NCBI GenBank assembly: GCA_018829775.1
Contig: JAHJTL010000006.1
Span: 1-36,762, forward strand
Source: Chloroflexota bacterium
GTDB lineage: Bacteria; Chloroflexota; Dehalococcoidia; Dehalococcoidales; RBG-16-60-22
Reading direction: 5' to 3'
Length of the DNA: 36,762 nt
This document shows, in pieces, positions 7,671 to 15,407 of this stretch (its first letter is position 1; each line of letters starts with the position of its first letter). The notes under the pieces are model-generated. The model did no database searches and had not been told where the DNA came from. It was given only the letters and a program-made list of their open reading frames with translations. Both the position numbers and the translations under genes were made by a program.

Positions 7671-8420
7671 TTATATTACACCGCCATCAATGCAGATAAC
7701 CTGCGCTGTAATGTAGCTCGCCCGCTCGCTGGCCAGAAAGGCAACGAGCTCGGCGATATCATCCGGTGTGCCGAAACGCTTTAACGGAATACGGGACAGG
7801 ATGACATCTTTGGTCTCCTGAGGCAGTTTGTCGGTCATCTCGGTGGTAATAAAGCCGGGGGCAATGGCGTTTACCGTTATATTCCTCGAGCCTAGCTCGC
7901 GGGCAACGCTCTTGGTGAACGCGATAAGCCCTCCCTTGGCTGCCGAATAATTCGCCTGTCCCGTGTTCCCCACAATACCGGCGAGAGAAGCGATGTTTAT
8001 GACCCTGCCCCAGAGCTGTTCCATCATGGAGCGCACGGCAAACTTGGTGCAGAGGTAAGCGCCGCGCAGATTGGTGTTTATCACCTCGTCCCACGTCTCA
8101 TCAGCCATCCTGGGCAGGAGGTCGTCTTTGACTATGCCCGCATTGTTCACCAGGATATCCAGTTTCCCCCACCGGTCCACGATTTTACGAACCATCGTTC
8201 TGACTTCTTTTGCGTCGGCAACGTTTGCCTTGGCCAGCATTGCCTCCCCACCGCCCATTTTTATCTCCTTTGACAGGCTGGCTGCCGCCTCATCACTGGT
8301 CAGATAGTTGATGGCGACCCTTGAGCCCAGGCTGGCCAGCCTGAGGGCGATGGCCCTGCCCAGGCCTCTCGAAGCGCCGGTAACGAGTGCTACTTTCCCT
8401 TCCAGTTCTTTCGGTTCCAT
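7671..8420 (-). CDS. fabG: 3-oxoacyl-ACP reductase FabG
   Basis: 249 residues. A short-chain dehydrogenase with TGASRGLG (14-21) for NADPH, NNAGI (92-96), and a catalytic set S145, Y158, K162 in the Y-x3-K spacing of ketoacyl reductases. FabG reduces 3-oxoacyl-ACP to 3-hydroxyacyl-ACP in each elongation cycle. The gene starts eight bases after fabF, behind an AGAGGA site. The neighbouring SDR (fabL) differs in its active-site spacing, so the two are not redundant. Family and pathway are secure from motifs plus operon. Confidence 0.92.
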   Translation of the reverse strand: MEPKELEGKVALVTGASRGLGRAIALRLASLGSRVAINYLTSDEAAASLSKEIKMGGGEAMLAKANVADAKEVRTMVRKIVDRWGKLDILVNNAGIVKDDLLPRMADETWDEVINTNLRGAYLCTKFAVRSMMEQLWGRVINIASLAGIVGNTGQANYSAAKGGLIAFTKSVARELGSRNITVNAIAPGFITTEMTDKLPQETKDVILSRIPLKRFGTPDDIAELVAFLASERASYITAQVICIDGGVI

Positions 8421-8428
8421 CTTTTCCT

Positions 8429-9673
8429 CTAGGGAAAACGCTTGATTATCACGCTGCAGTTCTGGCCGCCCATCCCGAACGAGTTGGACAGGCAGACATT
8501 GACAGTTTGTCGTCTTGCTTTATTGGGCACATAGTCAAGGTCACAGTCAGGGTCAGGCGTTTCATAATGGATTGTGGGCGGAATAATTCCCTCCCTGACC
8601 GTCATTACGGCGGCTACCGCCTCTGCCGCGCCGGCAGCGCAGGCGAGATGCCCTATCATCGATTTGTTGGAGCTGACCGGTATCTTATAAGCTCTATCAC
8701 CGAAGACCATCTTGATTGCCCTGGTCTCGGCGGCGTCATTCAGTCTGGTACTGGTGCCGTGAGCATTGATGTGGTCGACCTCTTCCGGTGTGACACCGGC
8801 ATCCTGCAGTACCATCCGCATGGCGATGGCCTGGGTCTCCGCATCAGGCGCGGTCTCATTGTAAGCGTCAAAAGACCAGCCGGCGCCAGCCAGTTCGGCC
8901 AGAATGGGAGCGCTGCGTTCCTGGGCGTGTTCCAGCGTCTCCAGTACCATTATTCCGGCACCCTCGCCAAAGACAAAGCCATCACGGTTGAGGTCAAAGG
9001 GGCGGCTGGCTTTGCCGGGGTCTTTCTCCCGGGACAGGGCTCCTACCCGGGCGGTGCTGGCAATGGCTATCGGGTTGACATTGGCCTCCGCGCCGCCGGC
9101 GATAAGAACGTTGGCGTGGCCCAGACGCAGGTGGTTCAAGGCAATGCCCAGCGCATCGCTGCCGCTGGCGCAGGCACTGTTCAGGCTGGTATTGGGCCCT
9201 TTGGCGCCAATCTCCAGTCCGACCTGAGCTGTGACCATGCTCGGCGCCGTTTTGGTAATACCCAGGGGGTCAATCCGCATCGGCCCCTTTTTCCTGAGGA
9301 CTTCGCCCTCGTCGGCTATTATCGACATCATGCCGCTGGTGGCGATAATCACGCCGACCTTTTCCGGCTTCTCACGCGACATATCCAGCCGGGCCGATTC
9401 GATGGCCATGTTCGACGCCGCGATGGCGAACTGGATGCAGCGGGATGTCCGGTCGACGCGCTTGAGGGGCATATATTTTTCGGGGTCAAAGTTCTTGACC
9501 TCGGCCGCCACACTGACCGGGTAAGCGCTGGCATCAAACAGGGTAATCGGGCCAAATCCCGACCGGCCGTTGACCAGTCCCTGCCAGTACTCCTCCACAG
9601 TTAGACCCAATGGCGTAATGGCACCCAGCCCGGTGATGACGATTGTCGGTAAGGTTAACGTTCTCCCCATCAT
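8429..9673 (-). CDS. fabF: 3-oxoacyl-ACP synthase II FabF
   Basis: 414 residues, standard KAS II length. The Cys-His-His catalytic triad is visible: C168 in NSACASGS, H305 in NAHGTST and H342 in KSMIGHLACAAGA. The C-terminal SNSFGMGGQN glycine-rich loop is present. The enzyme condenses malonyl-ACP with acyl-ACP. It overlaps the upstream fabL by four bases (ATGA), so translation is coupled; a second ATG follows immediately and could also serve. No fabH (initiating synthase) or fabD lies in the window. Confidence 0.93.
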   Translation of the reverse strand: MMGRTLTLPTIVITGLGAITPLGLTVEEYWQGLVNGRSGFGPITLFDASAYPVSVAAEVKNFDPEKYMPLKRVDRTSRCIQFAIAASNMAIESARLDMSREKPEKVGVIIATSGMMSIIADEGEVLRKKGPMRIDPLGITKTAPSMVTAQVGLEIGAKGPNTSLNSACASGSDALGIALNHLRLGHANVLIAGGAEANVNPIAIASTARVGALSREKDPGKASRPFDLNRDGFVFGEGAGIMVLETLEHAQERSAPILAELAGAGWSFDAYNETAPDAETQAIAMRMVLQDAGVTPEEVDHINAHGTSTRLNDAAETRAIKMVFGDRAYKIPVSSNKSMIGHLACAAGAAEAVAAVMTVREGIIPPTIHYETPDPDCDLDYVPNKARRQTVNVCLSNSFGMGGQNCSVIIKRFP

Positions 9674-10455
9674 TTTTCCTCGGTTTTTGGATTAATCGGC
9701 GTTAGTGAGACGCCGCCGTCGATGACAATAATCTGCCCCCGTATCATATCCGCCCCTTCACTGCAGAGAAAGGCGACCACGTTGGCGATGTCTTCGGGCT
9801 GCACCATCCTGCCTGCGGGCGTGGTCTGCCACGCCGGTTGGGGCAGGTTCGGGTCGGCGGTGTACAGTTTCAAAGCCTCTGACTCTACGGCACCGGGGGC
9901 AACGCCGTTGACGCAGATTCCCCTGGGAGCCAGCTCCACAGCCAGATAGCGGGTCAGCGCCTCCAGAGCGGCCTTCGATACGCCAACCGCCGCATAGATG
10001 GGCAGCACGAGGCGTGAGCCGAGGCTGGAAATGCTCACCATCTTGCCGCCGCTTTTCATCAGCCTGGCGGCCCTCTGGGCACATAATAAAAAGGCACGCG
10101 CGTTGATATCCATGGTCCAGTCCCAGCCGCGGTCGTCCAGGTCAAGGGCCGACCGGGCCACACCAGAGGCGGCATTGTTGACCAGTATATCCAGTTTTCC
10201 AAACTGCGACTCTATCTCATCGAACATGCTCTCTATCTGCTCCGGCTCGCCGACATTGGCCTTGATGATGTGGGCTTTGACGCCTTTATCGCGCGCTTCC
10301 TGTGCGGTACTCTCGGCGGTGCTTTTCTTGCGGAAGAAATTGATGATGACGTCGGCACCTTCCGAGGCCAGTTTCAGCGTAATAACCCGCCCGATGCCCC
10401 GGGAACCGCCGGTAATCAACGCTACTTTACCTTTAAGAGGTTTCTCACTGCCCAT
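9670..10455 (-). CDS. fabL: Enoyl-ACP reductase, FabL type
   Basis: 261 residues, SDR fold with ITGGSRGIG (14-22). It differs from FabG in key places: NNAASGVAR in place of NNAG, WDWTMDINARA, SISSLGS, and YAAVGVSKAALEALTRYLAVEL. The active-site spacing is Y154-x6-K161, which marks enoyl reductases (FabI/FabL), not the Y-x3-K of ketoacyl reductases. The late segment GRMV...DMIRGQ also matches Bacillus FabL as I recall it. FabL reduces trans-2-enoyl-ACP with NADPH, the last step of each cycle. Automatic annotation would probably label this gene fabG. It sits between acpP and fabF and overlaps fabF by four bases. Confidence in FabL rests on motif identity, not on an alignment score. Confidence 0.85.
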   Translation of the reverse strand: MGSEKPLKGKVALITGGSRGIGRVITLKLASEGADVIINFFRKKSTAESTAQEARDKGVKAHIIKANVGEPEQIESMFDEIESQFGKLDILVNNAASGVARSALDLDDRGWDWTMDINARAFLLCAQRAARLMKSGGKMVSISSLGSRLVLPIYAAVGVSKAALEALTRYLAVELAPRGICVNGVAPGAVESEALKLYTADPNLPQPAWQTTPAGRMVQPEDIANVVAFLCSEGADMIRGQIIVIDGGVSLTPINPKTEEK

Positions 10456-10463
10456 GGCTATGC

Positions 10464-10706
10464 CTATTTCCCTTTTTCGCCCACCTTGCGCTCGACATAG
10501 GCGATGAAGTCTCCCATGTTCTTGATCTCTTGCAGCTCTTCGTCCTGGATCTCGATATCGTAGGTATCTTCCAGTGCCACCAGTATCTGCACGATATCGA
10601 GGGAGTCGGCGTCCAGCTCCTCAAATGTGGCCTCAGGTGAGAAAGCGGCGTCCGGCTTGCGCGTGACCCTGGTTACTATCTTTTTCAGCGTTTCTTCGAC
10701 TGACAT
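10464..10706 (-). CDS. acpP: Acyl carrier protein
   Basis: 80 residues, typical ACP. The phosphopantetheine attachment site is S35 in LDADSLDIVQ, followed by the acidic helix region DEELQEI. The start at 10706 has AAAGGAG about six bases upstream. The longer open frame to 10760 would overlap the end of plsX and lacks a site. It carries the growing acyl chain for the Fab enzymes and PlsX around it. It lies 25 bases downstream of plsX and eight bases upstream of fabL. Confidence 0.93.
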   Translation of the reverse strand: MSVEETLKKIVTRVTRKPDAAFSPEATFEELDADSLDIVQILVALEDTYDIEIQDEELQEIKNMGDFIAYVERKVGEKGK

Positions 10707-10731
10707 GTAAGACTCCTTTACCTCATTCAGT

Positions 10732-11757
10732 TTAAGAACTGGAAGATTGCTCGAAACCAACCTCTTTTAATCTTTGACGTGCCGCGGACAGCTCTGCCTT
10801 CAGTGTGCCGACCAGGTCCTGCTCCACGGCAAGCTTTGCCTGCTCGATGGTTTTGGCGATTTCCTCATGGCGACTGCGACCGTGGGAGACACAGGCCACG
10901 CCGTTGACCGCCCAGAGCGGCCCGCCACCACGGACGTCGGCGGCATTGGTGGCCCGCAGCAGGCCTTCGGTTATTTCTTTAACCTCTTTTTCCGCTAATT
11001 TGCCCTGTATGTTTTTCTCAAGCCAGCCGGCGATTATCTTGCCCAGGGATTCACAGAATTTGACCACAATATTCCCCACGAAGCCGTCGCAGATGATAAC
11101 GTTGGCCTTTCCCGAAGGTATGTCATAGCCTTCAACATTGCCGATGAAGTTCAGCCCGCATTTCTGGAAGAGGGGGTAGCTTTCCTTGACCACTTCATTG
11201 CCTTTGCCTTCTTCCGTGCCAACGCTGAGCAGCGCCACGGTCGGGTTGGGGATATTCATCATTTTCTGGGCATAAACCGTGCCCATGATGGCGAAGTCAA
11301 GCAACTGGTATGGCTGGCAGTCCACATTGGTGCCCAGGTCCAGCATGAGGGTATCGGGCGCAAACCCGAGGAACGGGCCGCCCGCCACCGGCCGGGACAT
11401 CTCTGCGATAGTGCCCAGGATATACAGGGCGGCGGCGACCACCCCGCCGGTAGGCCCGGCACTGACCACGGCATCGGCCTTGCCATCCCGAACCAGCTTG
11501 GTCGCCACGGCAACCGAGGCATCCCTCTTCTGTCGCAGTGCATAAGCAGGGGGTTCGCCTTCAACCAGGTACTCGCCGGCATGAACGATTTCTATCTCGG
11601 CACCGGACAGGTCGTGTTTGGCCAGCTCCTGATTCATCAGGTCAGAGGGGCCGACGAGGGCAATCTGCACGCCGTATTCCCTGGCGGCGATAACGGCACC
11701 TTTGACTATCTCTTCGGGGGCGTAATCGCCGCCCATGCCGTCAACCGCGATTCTCAT
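10732..11757 (-). CDS. plsX: Phosphate acyltransferase PlsX
   Basis: 341 residues. It begins with the hallmark MRIAVDGMGGDYAP and has SAGPTGG, LDLGTNVDC, LLSVGTEEGKGN and DGFVGNIVVK, all PlsX signatures. PlsX converts acyl-ACP and phosphate to acyl-phosphate, the donor for PlsY in phospholipid synthesis. Its start lies within the last bases of the upstream MaoC gene (17-base overlap). Co-location with fab genes and acpP is standard for plsX. Confidence 0.95.
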   Translation of the reverse strand: MRIAVDGMGGDYAPEEIVKGAVIAAREYGVQIALVGPSDLMNQELAKHDLSGAEIEIVHAGEYLVEGEPPAYALRQKRDASVAVATKLVRDGKADAVVSAGPTGGVVAAALYILGTIAEMSRPVAGGPFLGFAPDTLMLDLGTNVDCQPYQLLDFAIMGTVYAQKMMNIPNPTVALLSVGTEEGKGNEVVKESYPLFQKCGLNFIGNVEGYDIPSGKANVIICDGFVGNIVVKFCESLGKIIAGWLEKNIQGKLAEKEVKEITEGLLRATNAADVRGGGPLWAVNGVACVSHGRSRHEEIAKTIEQAKLAVEQDLVGTLKAELSAARQRLKEVGFEQSSSS

Positions 11758-12175
11758 TGTCTCCCACCTTTACCCTGGCATCGCCGGTAATCACCGGCTC
11801 ATCATTTTGATTGCTACAGAGTACGTCGCAGTCAATCATTTGATAGCCTTCAGCTTTTTCTATCCGGCGTACCGTGCCACTGATGGTAATGACATCGCCG
11901 GGGCGAGCCGGCGCGCGAAACCGTACGTTGAGCCTGCCGCCGGAGAGCCAGTCGTGCCCGAAGGCATTGGTCATCATCTGAGAACTGTAGGCGAGAATGA
12001 GCATACCGTGGGCAACTGTCCCGCCCAGAGGCGTCTTGCGGGCGTAGTCAGCATCAATGTGAATGGGATTGAAATCGCCGCTCGCCTTTGCGTACCGGTC
12101 GATATTGTCCTGAACGATATTCTTTTTAATTGTCGGGAGGCTCGCGCCTTCTTTTAGTTCAACCGACGTTGACAT
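11741..12175 (-). CDS. MaoC-like hot-dog dehydratase (catalytic, HadB/R-hydratase type)
   Basis: 144 residues. The R-specific hydratase motif is intact: ASGDFNPIHIDADYAR at 31-46, with the catalytic pair D34 and H39, then GGTVAHGML. Such enzymes dehydrate 3-hydroxyacyl thioesters. No fabZ or fabA is in this operon, so this gene, probably with the non-catalytic partner just upstream, is the likely 3-hydroxyacyl-ACP dehydratase, as HadAB/HadBC do in mycobacteria. It is 28 bases downstream of the partner and overlaps plsX. Confidence 0.85.
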   Translation of the reverse strand: MSTSVELKEGASLPTIKKNIVQDNIDRYAKASGDFNPIHIDADYARKTPLGGTVAHGMLILAYSSQMMTNAFGHDWLSGGRLNVRFRAPARPGDVITISGTVRRIEKAEGYQMIDCDVLCSNQNDEPVITGDARVKVGDNENRG

Positions 12176-12203
12176 AGCACTTCCTCATTTTCGCGCCATA
12201 TCG

Positions 12204-12614
12204 CTACTGCACAGGTAATACAAAACTTGTTTTACCGGCCAGTACCGGTTTCTGCTCCTGGTTAACAACACTGATGTCGACGGTCATCAAATGCAGCTTG
12301 CCACGCTCCTGTACTCTGCTGACCTTAGCCTGGCTGGTCAAGGTATCCCGCGTATTAACAGCAGCAATGAATTCAAATTCCTGCGAAACATGTATCGTTC
12401 CGGGCGGCATTGAGATGGTATTAATCAGCGCCTTCAACGCCAGGGCCGCCAATGCCATCGGCGGGACAAGTCCAGTATTTCGATATATAACGTTGTCTTC
12501 CTCGACTGCCTTCAGGTAATCGGCCACTGTTGCCGTATCTACCTGAAATGCAGCGGAAGGGAACTCCTGACCAGCTTTCAAATCCTGATATTCTATTTTC
12601 TCGTGCTCTGCCAT
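12204..12614 (-). CDS. MaoC N-terminal-like hot-dog protein (probable HadA/C-type partner)
   Basis: 136 residues with hot-dog fold features: an N-terminal YQDLKAGQEF and a central hydrophobic helix followed by IHVSQEFEFIAAVNTRDTL, typical of MaoC N-terminal halves. The Asp-His hydratase motif is absent. In two-gene or fused MaoC dehydratases one half is catalytic and the other binds the acyl chain; the arrangement here fits that. It is the first gene of the fab operon, about 55 bases from the predicted transcription start. No good ribosome site precedes the ATG, so the start is less certain than for other genes. Confidence 0.75.
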   Translation of the reverse strand: MAEHEKIEYQDLKAGQEFPSAAFQVDTATVADYLKAVEEDNVIYRNTGLVPPMALAALALKALINTISMPPGTIHVSQEFEFIAAVNTRDTLTSQAKVSRVQERGKLHLMTVDISVVNQEQKPVLAGKTSFVLPVQ

Positions 12615-12645
12615 ACCGTTTTAAATAAGATTTTCGGTGTTCTAT

Positions 12646-12666
12646 ATACCTTGAGTGTCGAGGTAT
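12646..12666 (-). other. Inverted repeat at the fab operon start site
   Basis: ATACCT (12646-12651) and AGGTAT (12661-12666) form a perfect 6-bp dyad separated by nine bases, next to the predicted transcription start near 12669. It could be an operator for a lipid regulator or a leader hairpin. No regulator gene is in view. Confidence 0.35.
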
Positions 12667-12675
12667 TAGTTATTG

Positions 12676-12704
12676 ATATTAATCACAATGGCCTTATTTG
12701 TCAA
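12676..12704 (-). promoter_or_regulatory. Strong sigma-70-type promoter of the fatty-acid synthesis operon
   Basis: Minus strand: TTGACA (12699-12704), a spacer of exactly 17 bases, TAATAT (12676-12681). This is one of the best promoter matches in the window. It fits a highly expressed housekeeping operon of eight genes ending at the terminator at 6649-6676. Confidence 0.75.
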
Positions 12705-12986
12705 GATGCTCTGGAGCAGAAAAATACCCTGTTGACAACGATATTTCTCAGATTTTACAGATTCTACTACGGGGCGCAGCAGCTTTACCGTTAATGGAAT
12801 TCTCAAATCGGGGCGGTAAACTGGGCACACGGACTTACAAAAGGATGGTCCTCCAGGTTCCAGCTTCTTTGTTGTATATAGCTGGGCGCAAGACGATTTA
12901 AAGGGAAATCCTGGGGGACATCGAATATCGGGCGGAGTTTTCCTTTGTGGCGAGTGCAGGTGAACCTATGAGCGGCAAATCAGTTG
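12705..12986. other. Gene-free stretch between fab promoter and zinc-ribbon gene
   Basis: I see no convincing gene, RNA or terminator hairpin here. Short frames on the plus strand lack ribosome sites and recognisable composition. The zinc-ribbon transcript would read into this stretch toward the fab promoter. Confidence 0.5.
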
Positions 12987-13292
12987 CTATCTGGTCATTT
13001 TGTTCTTGTTGTAGCACGCACTGCAATATACCGGTCTACCTTCGCGTGGTTCAAATGGCACCTCAGTTTCCTGACCACACTCGGCGCATACCGCAGGGAA
13101 CATCCGGCGTGCTGGTCGGTCGTTGTAGCTGTCGCCTTGATAACGCTGTGTTCTCCTTGCTTCGCGGCATTTGGGACATCGTTTGGGCTCGTTAGTGTAG
13201 CCTTTGGTCTGGAAGAACTCTTGCTCCTCGGCGCTGAAGGTAAAGCTAGACCCGCAATCGGAGCATTCCATTGTCTTGTCTTCAAAACCCAT
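12987..13292 (-). CDS. Zinc-ribbon protein with CxxC-x17-CxxC domain
   Basis: 101 residues with two metal-binding modules. The N-terminal half holds CSDC ... CPKC, as in probable zinc-ribbon (zf-trcl) proteins. The C-terminal half is CAEC-x17-CSAC with the core TEVPFEPREGRPVYC, the CxxC-x17-CxxC domain seen in many Chloroflexota and archaeal proteins. The start has a GGAG site upstream. Function is unknown; small basic zinc ribbons of this type may bind nucleic acid, but that is inference. A second copy of the C-terminal domain begins at the other end of the window (36595-36762). Confidence 0.85.
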   Translation of the reverse strand: MGFEDKTMECSDCGSSFTFSAEEQEFFQTKGYTNEPKRCPKCREARRTQRYQGDSYNDRPARRMFPAVCAECGQETEVPFEPREGRPVYCSACYNKNKMTR

Positions 13293-13355
13293 TCAGTAAT
13301 TTCTCCTCTTCCAAATAGTTGGCCTGAATTTTGGTCATCCAGTACTTGAGCTATC

Positions 13356-13375
13356 GAGCAATTTGATAATTGCTC
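13356..13375. other. Perfect hairpin upstream of the zinc-ribbon gene
   Basis: GAGCAATT (13356-13363) and AATTGCTC (13368-13375) form a perfect 8-bp stem with a 4-nt loop. A further imperfect dyad lies at 13407-13427 (CACTGTAT / ATACACTG, one mismatch). These fill much of the 219-base gap before the next gene and may be leader structure or operator. Confidence 0.4.
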
Positions 13376-13511
13376 TTTCTAAGTACGTTATAACCTAAAC
13401 CAAAACCACTGTATATATCATACACTGGGATGATGCGTCTGGCAAATGCCTAACAGGGTTATCGGAAAGAAGGTAACAGGGCGACTAAATATTGTATTCG
13501 GCTGTGGGGAA

Positions 13512-13760
13512 TCACCTGAGAGGCAGGTCATAAATACGCCATCGCTTGTAATACCGGCCGCCGAAAAGGTCTGTTATCTTAATTATCGGCCCATTATCTT
13601 CCAGAATTAGAGAGGCATCGCAGTCCTGGTAATGCCCGGGCAAGATGTAATAGGCGATTTTATCGGCAAGCACTACTGGTATTCCTAAATTTCTGTATTC
13701 TGGCTTTAACCCGGGGTCTCCCAGAGGAATTTCGCTTACTTTCAATCTAGGCAAAGACAT
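13512..13760 (-). CDS. Small protein of unknown function, probably leaderless
   Basis: 82 residues, not recognised. Composition is protein-like, rich in Leu, Ile, Pro and Asp, with a C-terminal GGRYYKRWRIYDLPLR stretch. No signal peptide, membrane segment or Cys motif is visible. There is no ribosome site before the ATG. However, a good promoter (TTGACA, 17 bases, TACAGT) predicts a transcript start only about five bases upstream, which fits a leaderless message. It is transcribed away from the flavoprotein gene at 13922. Existence of the gene is more likely than not; function cannot be assigned. Confidence 0.5.
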   Translation of the reverse strand: MSLPRLKVSEIPLGDPGLKPEYRNLGIPVVLADKIAYYILPGHYQDCDASLILEDNGPIIKITDLFGGRYYKRWRIYDLPLR

Positions 13761-13771
13761 AATTTATTGAG

Positions 13772-13800
13772 ACTGTAGTAAGCTCAATTGTTCTTGTCAA
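13772..13800 (-). promoter_or_regulatory. Promoter for the small unknown gene
   Basis: Minus strand: TTGACA (13795-13800), 17-bp spacer, TACAGT (13772-13777, four of six matches). Its -35 box mirrors the divergent plus-strand promoter about 30 bases away. Confidence 0.55.
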
Positions 13801-13829
13801 AGAGTACGAACTACATAAAGTAGCTTTTG

Positions 13830-13858
13830 TTGACAAAGTGCGTTCTTAAATCTAGACT
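13830..13858 (+). promoter_or_regulatory. Promoter for the flavoprotein gene
   Basis: TTGACA (13830-13835), 17-bp spacer, TAGACT (13853-13858, four of six). A short dyad CTAC/GTAG (13811-13814 with 13820-13823) lies between the two divergent -35 boxes and could be a shared operator. Confidence 0.5.
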
Positions 13859-13921
13859 TACACTTGCTAATATATATACAACCGCAATTTTTACTAGTCT
13901 GAAGAGAGATGTTAACTTAAA

Positions 13922-15262
13922 GTGAGCCGTAAACAAACTTATGAACTTCAATGTGATGTGCTTGTCGTAGGCGCCGGTTTTGCCGGACTGGCAGCGGCTA
14001 TCGAATCGATGAATTCCGGAGCAAAAGTGATTGTCCTGGGTCGCCGCAATCCTCTTGCCAGTAACTCGGCTCTCGGGGGCGGCACTTTCGCTTTTGTGGA
14101 TACCCCCTTGCAAAGACAAAAGGGGATTCAGGACTCAGCAGAACTATTAGCCAAAGATATTCTCGAGGCTAACCGCCATACTATCCCTGAAGATATTGTT
14201 ATCGCGGCAGCCCGGCAAGGCAGCCAGCTGTACGATTGGTTGGTAGAAATCGGTGCCGAGTTCTATGAAGTAATGCACTATCCGGGGCACAGCGTCCCTC
14301 GAGTACATTTAGAGAGAGGCTTGGATGGAGCTAATACCGTCAGATTACTTCTCAAAAGGGTTATGAGGGAAGGCGCCGATGTTAGACTTGGTATGATGGC
14401 AGAGCATCTAATCTTAAGCGAAAAAAATGAAGTAGAAGGCGTGCAGGCTTCTGACGGAGTGGAAAGGGGGATAATAAAAGCCAAGCGAGCTACGATTCTG
14501 GCGGCGGGGGGATTCGGGAAAAATAAGGGTATGATGGCCAAGTACCTGCCCAAATATGCTGAAATGCCGTGTGTCTCCGGTGCCGGAAGCACAGGCGATG
14601 GCATACGAATGGGAATGGAGATTGGAGCTGAGGTTCTTAATATGGATGCTGCAGAATTGTACTCGTTGGGTTCTGTCAAAAGGGGACTCCGAATACTGGG
14701 AATATCAGAAGCGATGGCAAAGGGAGCCATCCTGGTTAATAAGAATGGGCAGAGATTTACTGATGAGAGTAAAGGCTATGCACTGACCGCACCGCCTGTG
14801 ATGCAGCAACCGGATGCGATAGCGCTCTTAATCCTGGATGAAAGAATTCTGACAAGCGTGGTGAAGTTACACGGGAATATCGATAAATATTTAGAAATGG
14901 GGCTGTTTTATTATGGTGAAAGGGCATTTGAACTTGCTAATAAGACCGGCGTTGACTTCGATAATCTCCAAACAGCGGTTAACAGATATTTTCCCTCCGG
15001 GAAGCTATATGGCACATGGGTCCGGACAATAGTAATACAGTCCATGGGTGGGCTTAAAGTCAATTCCAGAGCTCAGGTAATGCACCGCCGGGGGCATCCT
15101 ATACCCCGTCTTTATGCCGCCGGTGATAGTACACCGAGCCTGGGCGGCGCGGCAACTTCAGGCAATCCGTGCCCCGGTTACCTTACCGGCACCGGCTATC
15201 TCTGGGCTCTCGCTTCAGGTCGGATAGCAGGCCAAAATGCAGCCGAAGTTACCAAACAATAG
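13922..15262 (+). CDS. FAD-dependent oxidoreductase, fumarate-reductase flavoprotein family
   Basis: 446 residues. The N-terminal Rossmann motif is VLVVGAGFAGLAAAIES, and the C-terminus has LYAAGDSTPSLGGAA...GYLWALASGRIAGQNAA, both typical of the FAD_binding_2 family (fumarate reductase, 3-ketosteroid dehydrogenase and relatives). RGLDGANTVRLLLKRV in the middle also fits. It is shorter than respiratory fumarate reductase subunits and no iron-sulfur partner is adjacent. A soluble dehydrogenase or reductase acting on an unknown substrate is most likely. GTG is chosen as start; the ATG 13 bases upstream runs into a stop within four codons. It is the first plus-strand gene before the peptidase/ATP-grasp series, separated from it by 145 bases, so common transcription is possible but not shown. 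Confidence 0.8.
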   Translation: MSRKQTYELQCDVLVVGAGFAGLAAAIESMNSGAKVIVLGRRNPLASNSALGGGTFAFVDTPLQRQKGIQDSAELLAKDILEANRHTIPEDIVIAAARQGSQLYDWLVEIGAEFYEVMHYPGHSVPRVHLERGLDGANTVRLLLKRVMREGADVRLGMMAEHLILSEKNEVEGVQASDGVERGIIKAKRATILAAGGFGKNKGMMAKYLPKYAEMPCVSGAGSTGDGIRMGMEIGAEVLNMDAAELYSLGSVKRGLRILGISEAMAKGAILVNKNGQRFTDESKGYALTAPPVMQQPDAIALLILDERILTSVVKLHGNIDKYLEMGLFYYGERAFELANKTGVDFDNLQTAVNRYFPSGKLYGTWVRTIVIQSMGGLKVNSRAQVMHRRGHPIPRLYAAGDSTPSLGGAATSGNPCPGYLTGTGYLWALASGRIAGQNAAEVTKQ

Positions 15263-15407
15263 GCGAATTCAATAATCCCTTAAATTATCAAACTCCCGCT
15301 TTCTGAATGAGTAAACGATTTGGCTTTCTGTTAAGGTTAACTATAAGACTCCATATCCAGCGATGTCACGTTACTTTGCCGTTCGATTCCAAAATAGGTA
15401 GAATAGG

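Noticed and set aside
8387-9604. Long plus-strand frame (405 codons) opposite fabF
   Set aside because: fabF has full catalytic motifs on the other strand; this frame is its antisense shadow.
12698-12901. Small plus-strand frame in the gap before the zinc-ribbon gene
   Set aside because: No ribosome site, no promoter on that strand and no recognisable protein pattern.
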